Below are positions 20,018 through 29,209 of a stretch of 64,000 nt of DNA, piece by piece. This stretch comes from an uncultured Acidobacteriaceae bacterium (GTDB lineage: Bacteria; Acidobacteriota; Terriglobia; Terriglobales; Acidobacteriaceae): contig CAIMKZ010000106.1 in assembly GCA_903842065.1 (NCBI GenBank), forward strand, positions 62,001 through 126,000. The letters run 5' to 3'. How positions within the stretch are numbered: the stretch's first letter is position 1; every line of letters begins with the position of its first letter. The notes under the pieces are model-generated. The model had not been told where the DNA came from and did no database searches. It saw only the letters and a program-made list of their open reading frames with translations. A program made the translations under genes and the position numbers.

Positions 20018-20833
20018 CTAGTAGATCAACTGCATCTCGGGCTGGTTGGCTGCTCGCTGCGTTTTCGCGGGCTGGGTGATGCTCTTCTTCGACAAGCTCG
20101 CAGTCAACTGCGTGCTGGGCTTTGGTGTCTGAGCCAGCGTGGACGCGGCAGGCGTCTTTGGCTTGTAGACGGTGATGTGGAAGCAGGCCTGGCGGAACTC
20201 CTCTTCGACGTCGATCTTGCCGGCGGTGGAGTCGGCGCGGAGACGGCGGCGCATCCAGAGAATCTCAGCGCGGGTCAGATCGCCTTTGGAGATGTCGACC
20301 GTCGAACCCATGACGTGGGGGCTGAAGAGAGCGCCCTCGGCGGGCGCGGCGTTCGAGTTGGTGCGCTTGAGCAGCTTCTGGTAAGCGACGGTGCGCACGG
20401 CAGAACTGACCTCAAGCGGTGTTTGAAAGGCGGCCTCGTGATCGCGGGCCAGCGCGGTAAGGTACTGCGCGGTCCACGGGCGAGTGTAGCGGCGGCTCTT
20501 CGCCAGTTCGGAGTCTACGGTCAGGGCTTTCGAGACCGGCACGGGAACAAGCAGTCCATTCTTGACGCGGGCTGCGAGATCGCGGTTGTCTTCGATCGGC
20601 TCCAGCTTTTCCTCTTCCAGACGCTTGTCCTGGCGTTTGAGGATCGCGGCCGACCCACGCAGCGGCGCGGTTGAGGAGGCGCGAGAGGCTCTTTTGGCCT
20701 TCGCGACGGACGGCTTCGCTGCCGGCTTGCGGACTTTGACAGAAGTGCTTGTATGGGTAGAGGTCCGCGGCTGGCCTGCCAACGAGGAGGCCGCAACGGC
20801 GAGAGCGATTAGTAATGTGGCGATCCTGCGCAT
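20018..20833 (-). CDS. Exported DUF5715-like protein, possible peptidoglycan peptidase fold
   Basis: 271 aa from the ATG at 20833 (MRRIATLLIALAVAASSLAG signal peptide). The open frame extends to 20980 but would overlap aroB, so the shorter start is preferred. After a basic Lys/Ala-rich linker, the core has SSAVRTVAYQKLLKRTN and SPHVMGSTVDISKG, close to the Hx6D zinc site of LAS-type DD-carboxypeptidases (M15). EEEFRQACFHITVY follows. It may trim or bind peptidoglycan in the periplasm, but the full set of zinc ligands is not certain. It lies 94 bp downstream of aroB on the same strand. Confidence 0.65.
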   Translation of the reverse strand: MRRIATLLIALAVAASSLAGQPRTSTHTSTSVKVRKPAAKPSVAKAKRASRASSTAPLRGSAAILKRQDKRLEEEKLEPIEDNRDLAARVKNGLLVPVPVSKALTVDSELAKSRRYTRPWTAQYLTALARDHEAAFQTPLEVSSAVRTVAYQKLLKRTNSNAAPAEGALFSPHVMGSTVDISKGDLTRAEILWMRRRLRADSTAGKIDVEEEFRQACFHITVYKPKTPAASTLAQTPKPSTQLTASLSKKSITQPAKTQRAANQPEMQLIY

Positions 20834-20927
20834 GAAAAGAAGCGCGGACGTCCAGAGCCATTTCAGTGTAGGCGCAGACCGGCCATAAAACGAGTATCGA
20901 ACCGGGTTCGGCTGTGTCCGATAACTG

Positions 20928-22019
20928 TCAGGCTTGGGCCCGCTCGAGGACGTAATCGATGGCAAGCTGAATCTCGGCAACGGTCACATCTTCGACGATT
21001 CCGGCGTCGCCGATGCCCAGCGGCAGCACGAACCGGCGCACGCCGCCCACGTTCTTCTTGTCGCCGACCGTTGCGGCAAGCACCTTGGCCGGGCGGACAG
21101 CAAGCGCCGTCAGCGGGCCGTAGCGGTAGATGAGATGCTCCAACCGCTGCTGCTGGGCCACGGTGATCGTCTTGCGGAGGCGGGCGATAGCCAGCGCCGC
21201 CACCATTCCCCAGCCGACCGCCTCGCCGTGCAACAGAGCCTTGTAGCCGGTGGCCTGCTCGAAGGCGTGGCCGACAGTGTGGCCGAAGTTGAGGATCATG
21301 CGCAGGCCGCTCTCGCGCTCGTCCTTGTTCACCACGTCGGCCTTGATGCGAATGGATGCGGCTATCACCTTCTCCAGAGCCTTGGGGTCGCGGGCCAGAA
21401 CCTTGTCGGCCTGCTCTTCCATAAAGCGCACCAGGGCACGGTCGCGGATAATTCCGGACTTGATGCTCTCCATAAGGCCGGCTCGCAGTTCGCGGTCTGA
21501 GAGCGTGCCGAGCACACCTATATCCGCAAAGACAGCGCGGGGGTGATGGAATGCGCCGACGAGGTTCTTGCCCTCGGGCAGGTTCACTCCGGTCTTGCCG
21601 CCCACGCTTGAGTCAACCTGGGCAAGAATTGTAGTCGGCACCTGAACGCAGGAGATGCCGCGCATGAAGATGGAGGCGACGAATCCTCCGACGTCGCCGA
21701 CGATGCCGCCACCGAAGGCAATCAAAAGCGACCCGCGGTCGCCGCCGGCACGGATCATCTGGCGAAGCAGGGATTCGGCGCTGCGCAGGGTCTTGTGCGC
21801 TTCGCCGGGGGGCAGAAAGAGGACGACGGGCTCTTCAGGGAAGGAGCGCAGAAAGTCGTGGGACCACAGCGCCCAGATCTGGGGCGAGGTTAGGACAAAG
21901 ACCCGGCGAGGCAGCTTCTTGATGACCTTCTCGATGCGGGGCGCGAGGGACTCGATGAGTCCGCTGCCGGTGTGGACTTCGTACCGTGCCGAAGGGGTTT
22001 CAACTCGAATGGTCTGCAC
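20928..22019 (-). CDS. aroB: 3-dehydroquinate synthase
   Basis: 363 aa. The NAD-binding GGGIVGDVGGFVAS, the DSSVGGKTGVNLPEGKN loop and the metal ligands in LNFGHTVGHAFE and LLHGEAVGWG are all present. It converts DAHP to 3-dehydroquinate, the second step of the shikimate pathway. The start is a GTG at 22019 without a Shine-Dalgarno; TACGAT on the minus strand ends 6 nt before it, so the transcript may be leaderless. Confidence 0.97.
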   Translation of the reverse strand: MQTIRVETPSARYEVHTGSGLIESLAPRIEKVIKKLPRRVFVLTSPQIWALWSHDFLRSFPEEPVVLFLPPGEAHKTLRSAESLLRQMIRAGGDRGSLLIAFGGGIVGDVGGFVASIFMRGISCVQVPTTILAQVDSSVGGKTGVNLPEGKNLVGAFHHPRAVFADIGVLGTLSDRELRAGLMESIKSGIIRDRALVRFMEEQADKVLARDPKALEKVIAASIRIKADVVNKDERESGLRMILNFGHTVGHAFEQATGYKALLHGEAVGWGMVAALAIARLRKTITVAQQQRLEHLIYRYGPLTALAVRPAKVLAATVGDKKNVGGVRRFVLPLGIGDAGIVEDVTVAEIQLAIDYVLERAQA

Positions 22020-22092
22020 AGATCAATCGTAAAGCAAGCCCGTCACCGCCGGCCCTGGAACCGGCCGGCGGGGGCTTTGAGTTCGAGCCTGA

Positions 22093-22524
22093 CTAATCCT
22101 TATCTTTGAAGAGCGAGTCGAGGCTGTAGCGGCCCGGCCCGGCCAGGAAGACGGTCAGCATCGCGATCAGATAGAGCACCATCATCTCGCCCTGCTGGCG
22201 GCCGTGCTCAAAGTAGTTGAAGTGCTCGCGCATCGACCAGGCCACAAAGATCACGGCAAACGAGTACGCGGCAGCCCAGCGCGTGGCCAGACCCACGGCC
22301 ACCAGCAGCGAGCACAGTACATCGCCCACCGCGGCCAGAAAGATCATGGTGCCGACGCCGATGTGCAGAAAATCGGGAACGCGCGCAACCACGCCGTCAA
22401 ATCCAGTTGCTTTCTCCCAGCCGTGGCGCAGAAAGAGGCTGACACCGGCGCACACGCGCAGCACAAGCAGCGCCAGATCGGTGCTGGCTGGAACAAAGCT
22501 TAACTTCAATAGTCGAGTAAGCAT
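22093..22524 (-). CDS. DoxX-family membrane protein
   Basis: 143 aa with four hydrophobic segments. LVLRVCAGVSLFLRHGWEKATGF matches the DoxX opening, and GDVLCSLLVAVGLATRWAA the second and third helices. DoxX-like proteins are small quinone-interacting membrane proteins, in some bacteria linked to thiosulfate oxidation or thiol stress. An AAAGG lies shortly before the ATG. It is divergent from osmC, and both may respond to oxidative stress, but no shared operator is evident. Confidence 0.85.
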   Translation of the reverse strand: MLTRLLKLSFVPASTDLALLVLRVCAGVSLFLRHGWEKATGFDGVVARVPDFLHIGVGTMIFLAAVGDVLCSLLVAVGLATRWAAAYSFAVIFVAWSMREHFNYFEHGRQQGEMMVLYLIAMLTVFLAGPGRYSLDSLFKDKD

Positions 22525-22763
22525 AGAGAGCCTTTCGTCAACGGCGGAGTTTGCCTGATTGGGTTGGACGAATTATATAGCCGCCGCGGTTTGCCCCGCC
22601 TGCGGAGCGGCGTATTCTCGAAAGTGCAACCCCTGAACCCTTGTTCGCATCAAACAAGAGAAGCAGCACGGTCTGAGCAGACCGCCCCGGATGGCGGTTC
22701 CATTCGGATGGCGCATATAAGCGCGACACAATTTCTAACCAAACATTCCCAAAGGAGCACGAC

Positions 22764-23195
22764 ATGGCAAGCAAGGCAAGCGCAGTCTGGACTGGATCGC
22801 TCAAAGAAGGCAAAGGCACCATCTCGACGGCAACCGGCGTACTGAACAACGCCAACTACTCGTTCGCGACGCGGTTTGAGGGCGCAAACTCCGGCACCAC
22901 TCCCGAGGAGATGATCGCGGCGGCGCACGCCGGGTGCTTCTCGATGGCGCTGGGCGCGCAGTTGGGCGCGGCGAACCTCACGCCGGAGAGCATCGCCACC
23001 GAAGCAGCCGTAACGCTGGCCAAGACCGATGCGGGCTTTGCCATCACGCGCATTGTGCTGACCACCAAGGCCAAGGTTCCGGGCGCGACCAAGGAGACCT
23101 TCGACACCTGCGCGGCCAACGCCAAGGCAGGCTGCCCGATCTCAAAGCTGTTTGCAAACAACACCGAGATCGTGCTCAACGCGACGCTCGATTAA
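22764..23195 (+). CDS. osmC: OsmC-family peroxiredoxin
   Basis: 143 aa. Both redox cysteines are present: C58 in AAHAGCFSMALG and C124 in AGCPISKLF, in the positions of the OsmC/Ohr peroxidatic and resolving cysteines. The GxxxNPEE-like region reads ANSGTTPEEMIAAAHAGC, the OsmC subtype. It reduces organic hydroperoxides with dihydrolipoamide or thiol donors. AAAGGAG lies 7 nt before the ATG. Confidence 0.92.
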   Translation: MASKASAVWTGSLKEGKGTISTATGVLNNANYSFATRFEGANSGTTPEEMIAAAHAGCFSMALGAQLGAANLTPESIATEAAVTLAKTDAGFAITRIVLTTKAKVPGATKETFDTCAANAKAGCPISKLFANNTEIVLNATLD

Positions 23196-23323
23196 TCGGT
23201 TCAGATGGTAGTGTTTGGCGGGCCGTAGCCTCTGGCTCCGGCCCGGCTAATTTGACACCACCAGCCCCGTTTGAGAGACTCATAATTACTGCCGGTTCAG
23301 CAGATTGCTGAACTTGTAACCGT

Positions 23324-23410
23324 GCCGAAGTGGCGGAATTGGCAGACGCGCGTGGTTCAGGTCCACGTACTCGCAAGGGTGTGGGGGTTCGAGTCCCTTC
23401 TTCGGCACCA
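23324..23410 (+). tRNA. tRNA-Leu (CAG)
   Basis: An 87-nt class II tRNA. The acceptor stem GCCGAAG pairs with CTTCGGC, followed by discriminator A and an encoded CCA. The anticodon loop is TTCAGGT, giving anticodon CAG. A variable arm (TACTCGCAAGGGTGT) and T-loop GGTTCGAGTCC are present. It decodes CUG. Confidence 0.97.
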
Positions 23411-23540
23411 ACGGTCTTTCATATAGCTCTTATCTCCCGTTAAGCCATATATAAATTTAGGCTTACTCCAATTTTCTAATTCAATTCTGGTCATGGTTCC
23501 GGGCAGCGTTCCTTTGCCCGGGCAGTGGTTTGTTTGCGGG

Positions 23541-25889
23541 CTACGATGTCTGGCCGCGATGATCTTCCGGCCAGGCGTGTCGTGGATAGCGGCGCATCAG
23601 TTCGCGGCGGACCTGCGGGTAGAGCCGCGCCCAGAATCCGGCAAGATCGGTGGTGGTTTGCACCGGCCGCTGATTCGGCGCGAGCAGTTGCAGCACTACC
23701 GGCGTGCGCTTCGGGCCCAGGCGCGGAGACTCGTCCATACCAAAGAAGTCCTGAAGCCGAGAGGCGATCCACGGAGTCTTGCCGCACTCGTAGTGGATCT
23801 TTACCTGGCGGCCGCCTTTGAGGCGCAGTGTTCGAGGAGCGTTCTCGCTCAACCGGCGCGCATCGAGCCTCTGCTCAAGCCACGCGATGAAACGTTCGCC
23901 TGCACTTTTGAGCTCAGCAAAGCTGCGACAGGTCTGGCAGAACTCTCTGAAGAGCTCTGGGACCGGCGGCGCATCGATGCCGGCGAACTCGACGCGGCCG
24001 AGAAGATCGTCAAGCGCGGCCTCATCTGCAAATCGCCCGATGCCTGCTTCGATAGCTTTGTCGGCTAACATGCGGCCCGCTGCGTCTTTGTCGATCGGCG
24101 CGCCCGTGGATTGCTCGAGAACCAGAGCGCCGTAAAGCAGTTGGCTCACCTCGTCGACGCGCTCGGTCTGCCGATTCCAGGTCAATGACCTCTCTTCGCG
24201 CACCTGTTCCGGAAAGTGATCGAGGAGCCACTCCGGCTCCACGCGAGCGACAAGGCGAACCTGGGGCAGCGGCTTCTCCGTGCGATGTTCCACGTCGAGG
24301 GCCAGCATCAGCGAATACTGGGGCGGCTGGCCCACGATCTCAGCGGCCGTGCTATTGGCCAGCATCACCTGGTTTCCGGTCTTTCGCAGCGCAACACGAT
24401 CCGGAAAGCCCATCAACAGCGCTTGCAACAGCGCGTCGTCGTCGTTCGTGTCGGAGCGCGAGGGCTTGACGATTCCGAGCAGGTGCCGAAGCTGCTGCCG
24501 TGCCGCATCGCCAATCGGCTTGTCGATAGCCTCAAGTACGTCGCTGCGCTCAGTGCGCTCGCCAGCGCTCAACAGCGCCGCTGTAACGCACGCCGCACGG
24601 CCCGCACCGCGCTCCATGGCCTCGCCAATCATGCGCGACAGACGCGGATGAAGGGGAATGCGCATCAGCCCGCGCGCGTCTTCGCCGTGGGCCAGGAGAA
24701 GGTCCAGAAGCCGCTCGACGCTCTCGACTGCCGCATCGGGAGGCGGGTCGAGCCACTCGATCTGTCTGGGATCGTCGATCCCCATGGCACGCAAGGCAAG
24801 GCACAACTGAGCGAGATCGCTGCGTAGAATCTCCGGCGCCTGAAAGTCAGCGCGCCCCTGAAAATCCGCCTGCGAATACAAACGCAACACACGCCCCGGA
24901 CCGGTACGAGCAGCGCGCCCCGCGCGCTGGCGGGCAGAGGCCTTGCTGACGCGGCCGACGTGCAGCGTAGGCAGTCCTGTCCATGAGGAGTACGAAGCCT
25001 CGCGGGCCAGTCCGCTGTCGATGACGGTGCGAACACCTTCAATAGTGATCGAGCTCTCGGCAACATTCGTAGACAGAATGACCCTGGGCTGCACAGACGG
25101 CGACACGGCGCGATCCTGCTCGGATGGGGGTAGATCACCGTGCAAAGGCAGGACGAGCCGGTTGAACTTTCGCGCGATCGGTTCGCAGGCGCGGGCAGCA
25201 CGGCGAATCTCTGCCGCGCCGGGAAGAAAGACAAGAACCTCTCCGGCCTGCTCCTCGCGCAGCACGCGCTCCAATGCATCGCTCACCTGATCGTGCAGCG
25301 GCGCAGGCGAGTAAGGCGTGTACTCAATGGCGAGATCGAAGAGCCTTCCCGCCGAGCTCAGCACCGGACAGCCGCCGAGAAACTGCGCGACGGGAGCGGC
25401 CTCAAGTGTTGCCGACATCACGACAATACGCAGCTCCGGTCGCTTTTGTTGCAGGCGCTTCAGCAGAGCCAGAGCCAGGTCAGTTTCCAGATGCCGTTCG
25501 TGGAACTCGTCCAGAACCACGGCGCCGACACCGCGCAACTCAGGATCGGAGAGCATGCGGCGCGTGAGCACGCCTTCGGTCAAAAAGTGCAGCCGTGTCT
25601 GGGGGCCAGCCACCCGCTCAAATCGCACCTGATAACCGACCGTGCGTCCAACATCTTCGCCGAGTTCCCAGGCCACGCGCCGTGCCGCCAGCCGAGCGGC
25701 GATGCGCCGCGGCTCCAAAACAAGCACGTCGCCAGCCACAATCCGCATCAGCGCCGGAGGAATGCGCGTGGTCTTGCCGGCGCCGGGCTCAGCCTCGATG
25801 AGGAGATTCGGCGTCCGCTCAAGAGCAGCAAGTACGTCCGGAATCAGCGCATCGATCGGGAGAGGCGGCAGGTTGGGCACATCTACCAT
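23541..25889 (-). CDS. hrpB: ATP-dependent helicase HrpB
   Basis: 782 aa from the ATG at 25889 (MVDVPNLPPLPIDALIPDVL). The open frame runs on for 599 codons antisense to the next gene, but only this part is homologous. DExH-box motifs: Walker A EAEPGAGKTT (33-41), DEFH (127-130), SAT, STNVAESSITIEGV, and QRAGRAARTGPG. The C-terminal domain ends in a typical YPQVRRELMRRYPRHAWPEDHR. HrpB is a DEAH-type helicase widespread in bacteria; its RNA substrate is not firmly known. The tRNA-Leu gene lies 130 bp beyond its 3' end on the opposite strand. Confidence 0.95.
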   Translation of the reverse strand: MVDVPNLPPLPIDALIPDVLAALERTPNLLIEAEPGAGKTTRIPPALMRIVAGDVLVLEPRRIAARLAARRVAWELGEDVGRTVGYQVRFERVAGPQTRLHFLTEGVLTRRMLSDPELRGVGAVVLDEFHERHLETDLALALLKRLQQKRPELRIVVMSATLEAAPVAQFLGGCPVLSSAGRLFDLAIEYTPYSPAPLHDQVSDALERVLREEQAGEVLVFLPGAAEIRRAARACEPIARKFNRLVLPLHGDLPPSEQDRAVSPSVQPRVILSTNVAESSITIEGVRTVIDSGLAREASYSSWTGLPTLHVGRVSKASARQRAGRAARTGPGRVLRLYSQADFQGRADFQAPEILRSDLAQLCLALRAMGIDDPRQIEWLDPPPDAAVESVERLLDLLLAHGEDARGLMRIPLHPRLSRMIGEAMERGAGRAACVTAALLSAGERTERSDVLEAIDKPIGDAARQQLRHLLGIVKPSRSDTNDDDALLQALLMGFPDRVALRKTGNQVMLANSTAAEIVGQPPQYSLMLALDVEHRTEKPLPQVRLVARVEPEWLLDHFPEQVREERSLTWNRQTERVDEVSQLLYGALVLEQSTGAPIDKDAAGRMLADKAIEAGIGRFADEAALDDLLGRVEFAGIDAPPVPELFREFCQTCRSFAELKSAGERFIAWLEQRLDARRLSENAPRTLRLKGGRQVKIHYECGKTPWIASRLQDFFGMDESPRLGPKRTPVVLQLLAPNQRPVQTTTDLAGFWARLYPQVRRELMRRYPRHAWPEDHRGQTS

Positions 25890-26030
25890 CCAATAGCATG
25901 ACGCCAGCCGAGTCAATTTTGACCGGCGGATCGGCCCGCCATGTGCGTCTCCCAAGTGCCGCTGTCCGTCTATCTCTTTAGAACCTGCGCTTAGATCGGC
26001 ACCCCAACCCCGTCGCGCAGAGGAGCTCCC

Positions 26031-27674
26031 ATGAAAGCGCTCGCTCTCATCGCCCGCGGCCTGCTCTTTGCCGCCCTTGCCGCCACAGTTATCGCCCAAA
26101 CCAAAACCGCTCCCGTCACCATCGACACCGGCAAGGTCGCCGGCTCGGTCCTCGACAACGGCGTCCACGCCTACATCGGCATCCCCTTCGCAGCGCCGCC
26201 CGTGGGCGATCTGCGCTGGCACGAGCCCATGCCCGCTAAAGCCTGGGCCAGCGTTTACGACGCCGTCACTCCCAAGCCCGGCTGCGCTCAGCGCGCCCCC
26301 GCCAACCGCACCCCGGGCGCATTCTCTGAGCAGTACTCCGAAGACTGCCTCTACCTCAACGTCTGGACCCCTGCCACGGCAAAGGCTGGCGCCAAGCTGC
26401 CCGTCATCGTCTGGATCTACGGCGGCGGATTTACCGGCGGCTCGGCCAATATGCCCGGCTACTCGACCATGCACTTGGCCGCCAAGGGCGTTGTAACCGT
26501 CAACCTCGCCTACCGCGTCGGCGTCTTCGGCTACTTTGCCCATCCGGAGCTGACAAAAGAGACCGGCCACAACGCCTCCGGCGACTGGGGCTCGCTCGAT
26601 CAGGTGGCAGGCCTCAAGTGGGTACAGCGCAACATAGCGGCCTTCGGTGGCGACCCGGCCAACATCACCCTGATCGGCCAGTCGGCCGGCTCTGAGTCCG
26701 TCTATCAGCTCCAGGCCAGCCCGCTGGCCAAGGGCCTGTTCACCAAGATCAGCGCCTGGAGCGGCGCGGATCTCGCCCCCGGCGGCCAGGTGCCTCGCAC
26801 CCTCGCCGAAGGCGAAGCCACCGGCATCAAGGTTCAGCAGATGTTGAATGCCAAAGACCTGGCCGCCATGCGCGCGGTCCCTACGGATCAGGTATTCGCC
26901 GCTCTCACATCGACTCCCGGAGCACAGGCCGGCCCCGGCGGCGGCATCCAGACTCGCCCCTTCGTCGATGGCTGGTTCCTGCCCACCGCGCCCCACGAGA
27001 TCTTCGTCGCCGGCAAGCAGAACGACGTGCCGCTCTACACCTCTTCCACGCAGTCCGATCTGGGCAGCGCCATGCAGATCTACGACGGCGTAAAGACACT
27101 CGCCGATCTGCACAAGCTCGTTCCCACCGTCTTTGGCGACGCCGCCGACGAGTTCTTCAAGCTCTTCCCGGCCGCCAACGACGAGGAAGCACGCAAGGTC
27201 GCGCTCATCGTCTCCGGCGACACCGGCTTTGGCATCAGCAACCGCGACTGGGCCCGCGACCAGGCTCTCTACGGAAAGCAGGTCGTCTATCTGGCCCAGT
27301 GGGCGCACGTGCCACCCGCCAACAAGACCGGCCCTGCCTTCGGCGCATTCGGCGACGGCCCCGCCCACGGCAGCGACATCGCCTACTGGCTCGGCACCTG
27401 GGTAGTGAACACTAACCGGGACTGGAGCGCGTGGGACAAGGAACTCTCTGAGAAGATGCAGGACACGCTCATCACCTTTGCCCGCACCGGCAATCCCACG
27501 ACTGCTGCCGTCAAGGTTCCGCGCTACGATCCGAACGATGAGCACCGCGTGGTCTTTGGCGACACCATCTCGATCGAAAAGATGAACACCGCGCAGGTCG
27601 AGTTCCTGCGCGCGCACGCACCCAAACGCGCCGCCCCCGCAGCGCCTGCGGCTCCGGTTCCTGTCGCGCGGTAG
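26031..27674 (+). CDS. Secreted type-B carboxylesterase
   Basis: 547 aa with a signal peptide (residues 1-22). The nucleophile elbow is GQSAGS (Ser218), the oxyanion hole YGGGFTGGS, and the type-B mark EDCLYLNVWTP; a catalytic His is likely in GPAHGSDIAYWLG. It hydrolyses carboxylic esters in the periplasm or outside. AGAGGAG lies 5-6 nt before the ATG. It begins a plus-strand run with a class-C beta-lactamase-like protein and a second, related esterase (29210). The protein ends in an Ala/Pro-rich tail. Confidence 0.9.
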   Translation: MKALALIARGLLFAALAATVIAQTKTAPVTIDTGKVAGSVLDNGVHAYIGIPFAAPPVGDLRWHEPMPAKAWASVYDAVTPKPGCAQRAPANRTPGAFSEQYSEDCLYLNVWTPATAKAGAKLPVIVWIYGGGFTGGSANMPGYSTMHLAAKGVVTVNLAYRVGVFGYFAHPELTKETGHNASGDWGSLDQVAGLKWVQRNIAAFGGDPANITLIGQSAGSESVYQLQASPLAKGLFTKISAWSGADLAPGGQVPRTLAEGEATGIKVQQMLNAKDLAAMRAVPTDQVFAALTSTPGAQAGPGGGIQTRPFVDGWFLPTAPHEIFVAGKQNDVPLYTSSTQSDLGSAMQIYDGVKTLADLHKLVPTVFGDAADEFFKLFPAANDEEARKVALIVSGDTGFGISNRDWARDQALYGKQVVYLAQWAHVPPANKTGPAFGAFGDGPAHGSDIAYWLGTWVVNTNRDWSAWDKELSEKMQDTLITFARTGNPTTAAVKVPRYDPNDEHRVVFGDTISIEKMNTAQVEFLRAHAPKRAAPAAPAAPVPVAR

Positions 27675-27701
27675 ATCGCGCGGCACATGGAGGCATACAT
27701 C

Positions 27702-27734
27702 GGAAGGCCTGCCGGATCTTCACGCAGGCCTTCC
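27702..27734 (+). terminator. Hairpin after the first esterase
   Basis: GGAAGGCCTGC (27702-27712) pairs perfectly with GCAGGCCTTCC (27724-27734) across an 11-nt loop, 27 bp after the stop. There is no T-run, so termination may be partial. Confidence 0.5.
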
Positions 27735-27810
27735 GCAACCAGTTCTCCGGTCTACTTCCCCTGAGCAGATCCGGCGAATCGAAACACCCTAACCTTCGGA
27801 GGAAACTTCT

Positions 27811-29088
27811 ATGAAGAATGCTTCCAACAAGTTCCTGGCGCTTCTACTGCTGGCTTCGGGCGCGTTCGCACTGAACGCGCAGTCGCTCCCACAAAGCACT
27901 CCTGCCGAGCAGGGCATGTCTGCCAAGCGAATCGCGCAGCTCAAACCGCTTCAGGAAAAGTACGTGAAGGACGGCAAGCTGGCCGGCGGCACCATTCTCA
28001 TCGCCCGCAATGGCAAAATCGTCTACAGCGACACCTTTGGCGCCATGGACCAGGCGTCCGGCAAACCGATGCAGAAGGACGCCATCTTCCGCATCTACTC
28101 GATGACCAAGCCCATCATCACTGTGGCCGCGCTCACCCTCTACGAGCAGGGCAAGTTCTCGATGCTTGACCCGGTGTCAAAGTACATTCCCGAATTCAAA
28201 ACCATGAAGGTGGCCATCGACACTAAAGACGCGAGCGGTAAGCGCATCTACTCCCTGGTCCCGGCCGACCGGCAGATCACGGTGCTCGATCTCTTCCGCC
28301 ACACCAGCGGTATGAACAACGCCGGGCCCAAGGACGAAAGCGGCGAATCGATTTTTACCAAGCTCAATATCAAGAACCACACGCTGGAAGACGGAATCAA
28401 GCTGCTGGCCGGCGCGCCGCTCGTGCATCAGCCCGGTACCGGCTTCGACTACAGCCCCGGCCCCGACGTGATCGGCCGGCTCATCGAAATCTGGTCAGGC
28501 AAGCCGCTCGACGTGTATCTCGACGAGGCCGTCTTCAAGCCGCTGCACATGGTCGACACCGGATTCTGGGTTCCCAAAGACAAGTGGAGCCGGATTGCGA
28601 CCCTCTACGACGCAGGCCCGGACGGCAAGATCGTCAAGGCCACCGACGACGCCCAGGAGGGCTACAAGCAGAAGCCCATCTTCCTCTCCGGAGCCGGCGG
28701 CCTGGCCTCAACCACCATGGACTACGCCCGCTTTGCCCAGATGCTGCTGAATGGCGGCACGCTCGAAGGCGCGCGCATTCTCAGCCCCAAGTCTATTGAA
28801 TTGATGAGCTCCGATCTGCTGGGCGAGCTGCCCATCTACGGCGGTCCGGTGGTGCCGGGCTACGGCTTTGGGCTTACCGTGGCTGTGAATCGCGGACCGG
28901 CCAAAACCGCTTCGGTCGGCTCGGCTGGCGAGTACTACTGGGAAGGCGCGGCCTCGTCGATCTTCTTCGTCGACCCGAAGGAAAAGCTCATCACCGTTTA
29001 CATGATCCAGAAGCGCCGTGGAGTCGAGGTCAGCCGCGAGTACAAGCGCCTGGTCTACGCCGCCATCGACACCACCAACAACAAATAG
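27811..29088 (+). CDS. Secreted class-C beta-lactamase-fold serine hydrolase
   Basis: 425 aa with a signal peptide (ending LNAQS). The SxxK motif is SMTK (97-100) and the YxN-like triad residue is in FDYSPGPD (Y214); an HTSGM box follows the family pattern. The third KTG-type box is replaced by GSAGEYYWEG, as in many esterase- or peptidase-like members (EstB/PBP4*-type). Hence ester or peptide hydrolysis is more likely than antibiotic resistance. GGAGG lies 8 nt before the ATG. It sits between two related carboxylesterases. Confidence 0.88.
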   Translation: MKNASNKFLALLLLASGAFALNAQSLPQSTPAEQGMSAKRIAQLKPLQEKYVKDGKLAGGTILIARNGKIVYSDTFGAMDQASGKPMQKDAIFRIYSMTKPIITVAALTLYEQGKFSMLDPVSKYIPEFKTMKVAIDTKDASGKRIYSLVPADRQITVLDLFRHTSGMNNAGPKDESGESIFTKLNIKNHTLEDGIKLLAGAPLVHQPGTGFDYSPGPDVIGRLIEIWSGKPLDVYLDEAVFKPLHMVDTGFWVPKDKWSRIATLYDAGPDGKIVKATDDAQEGYKQKPIFLSGAGGLASTTMDYARFAQMLLNGGTLEGARILSPKSIELMSSDLLGELPIYGGPVVPGYGFGLTVAVNRGPAKTASVGSAGEYYWEGAASSIFFVDPKEKLITVYMIQKRRGVEVSREYKRLVYAAIDTTNNK

Positions 29089-29209
29089 CCTGAGGCCTTC
29101 TTCTGCCTGCAATCGGCTGCCATCCACATACAGCCAATTCGGGTAAAATCCTCACGACACAAAAAGTCGCATCGCTTATGTACCTGTTTGAAATGAGAGG
29201 ACCAAAGAT

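Noticed and set aside
23196-23323. Possible att site at the tRNA-Leu gene
   Set aside because: tRNA genes are common integration sites, but no integrase and no repeat of the tRNA 3' end was found in the window.
25890-27686. 599-codon extension of the hrpB frame antisense to the esterase
   Set aside because: It is the GC-driven shadow of the plus-strand esterase, which has a signal peptide, catalytic motifs and a ribosome binding site; HrpB homology starts only at 25889.
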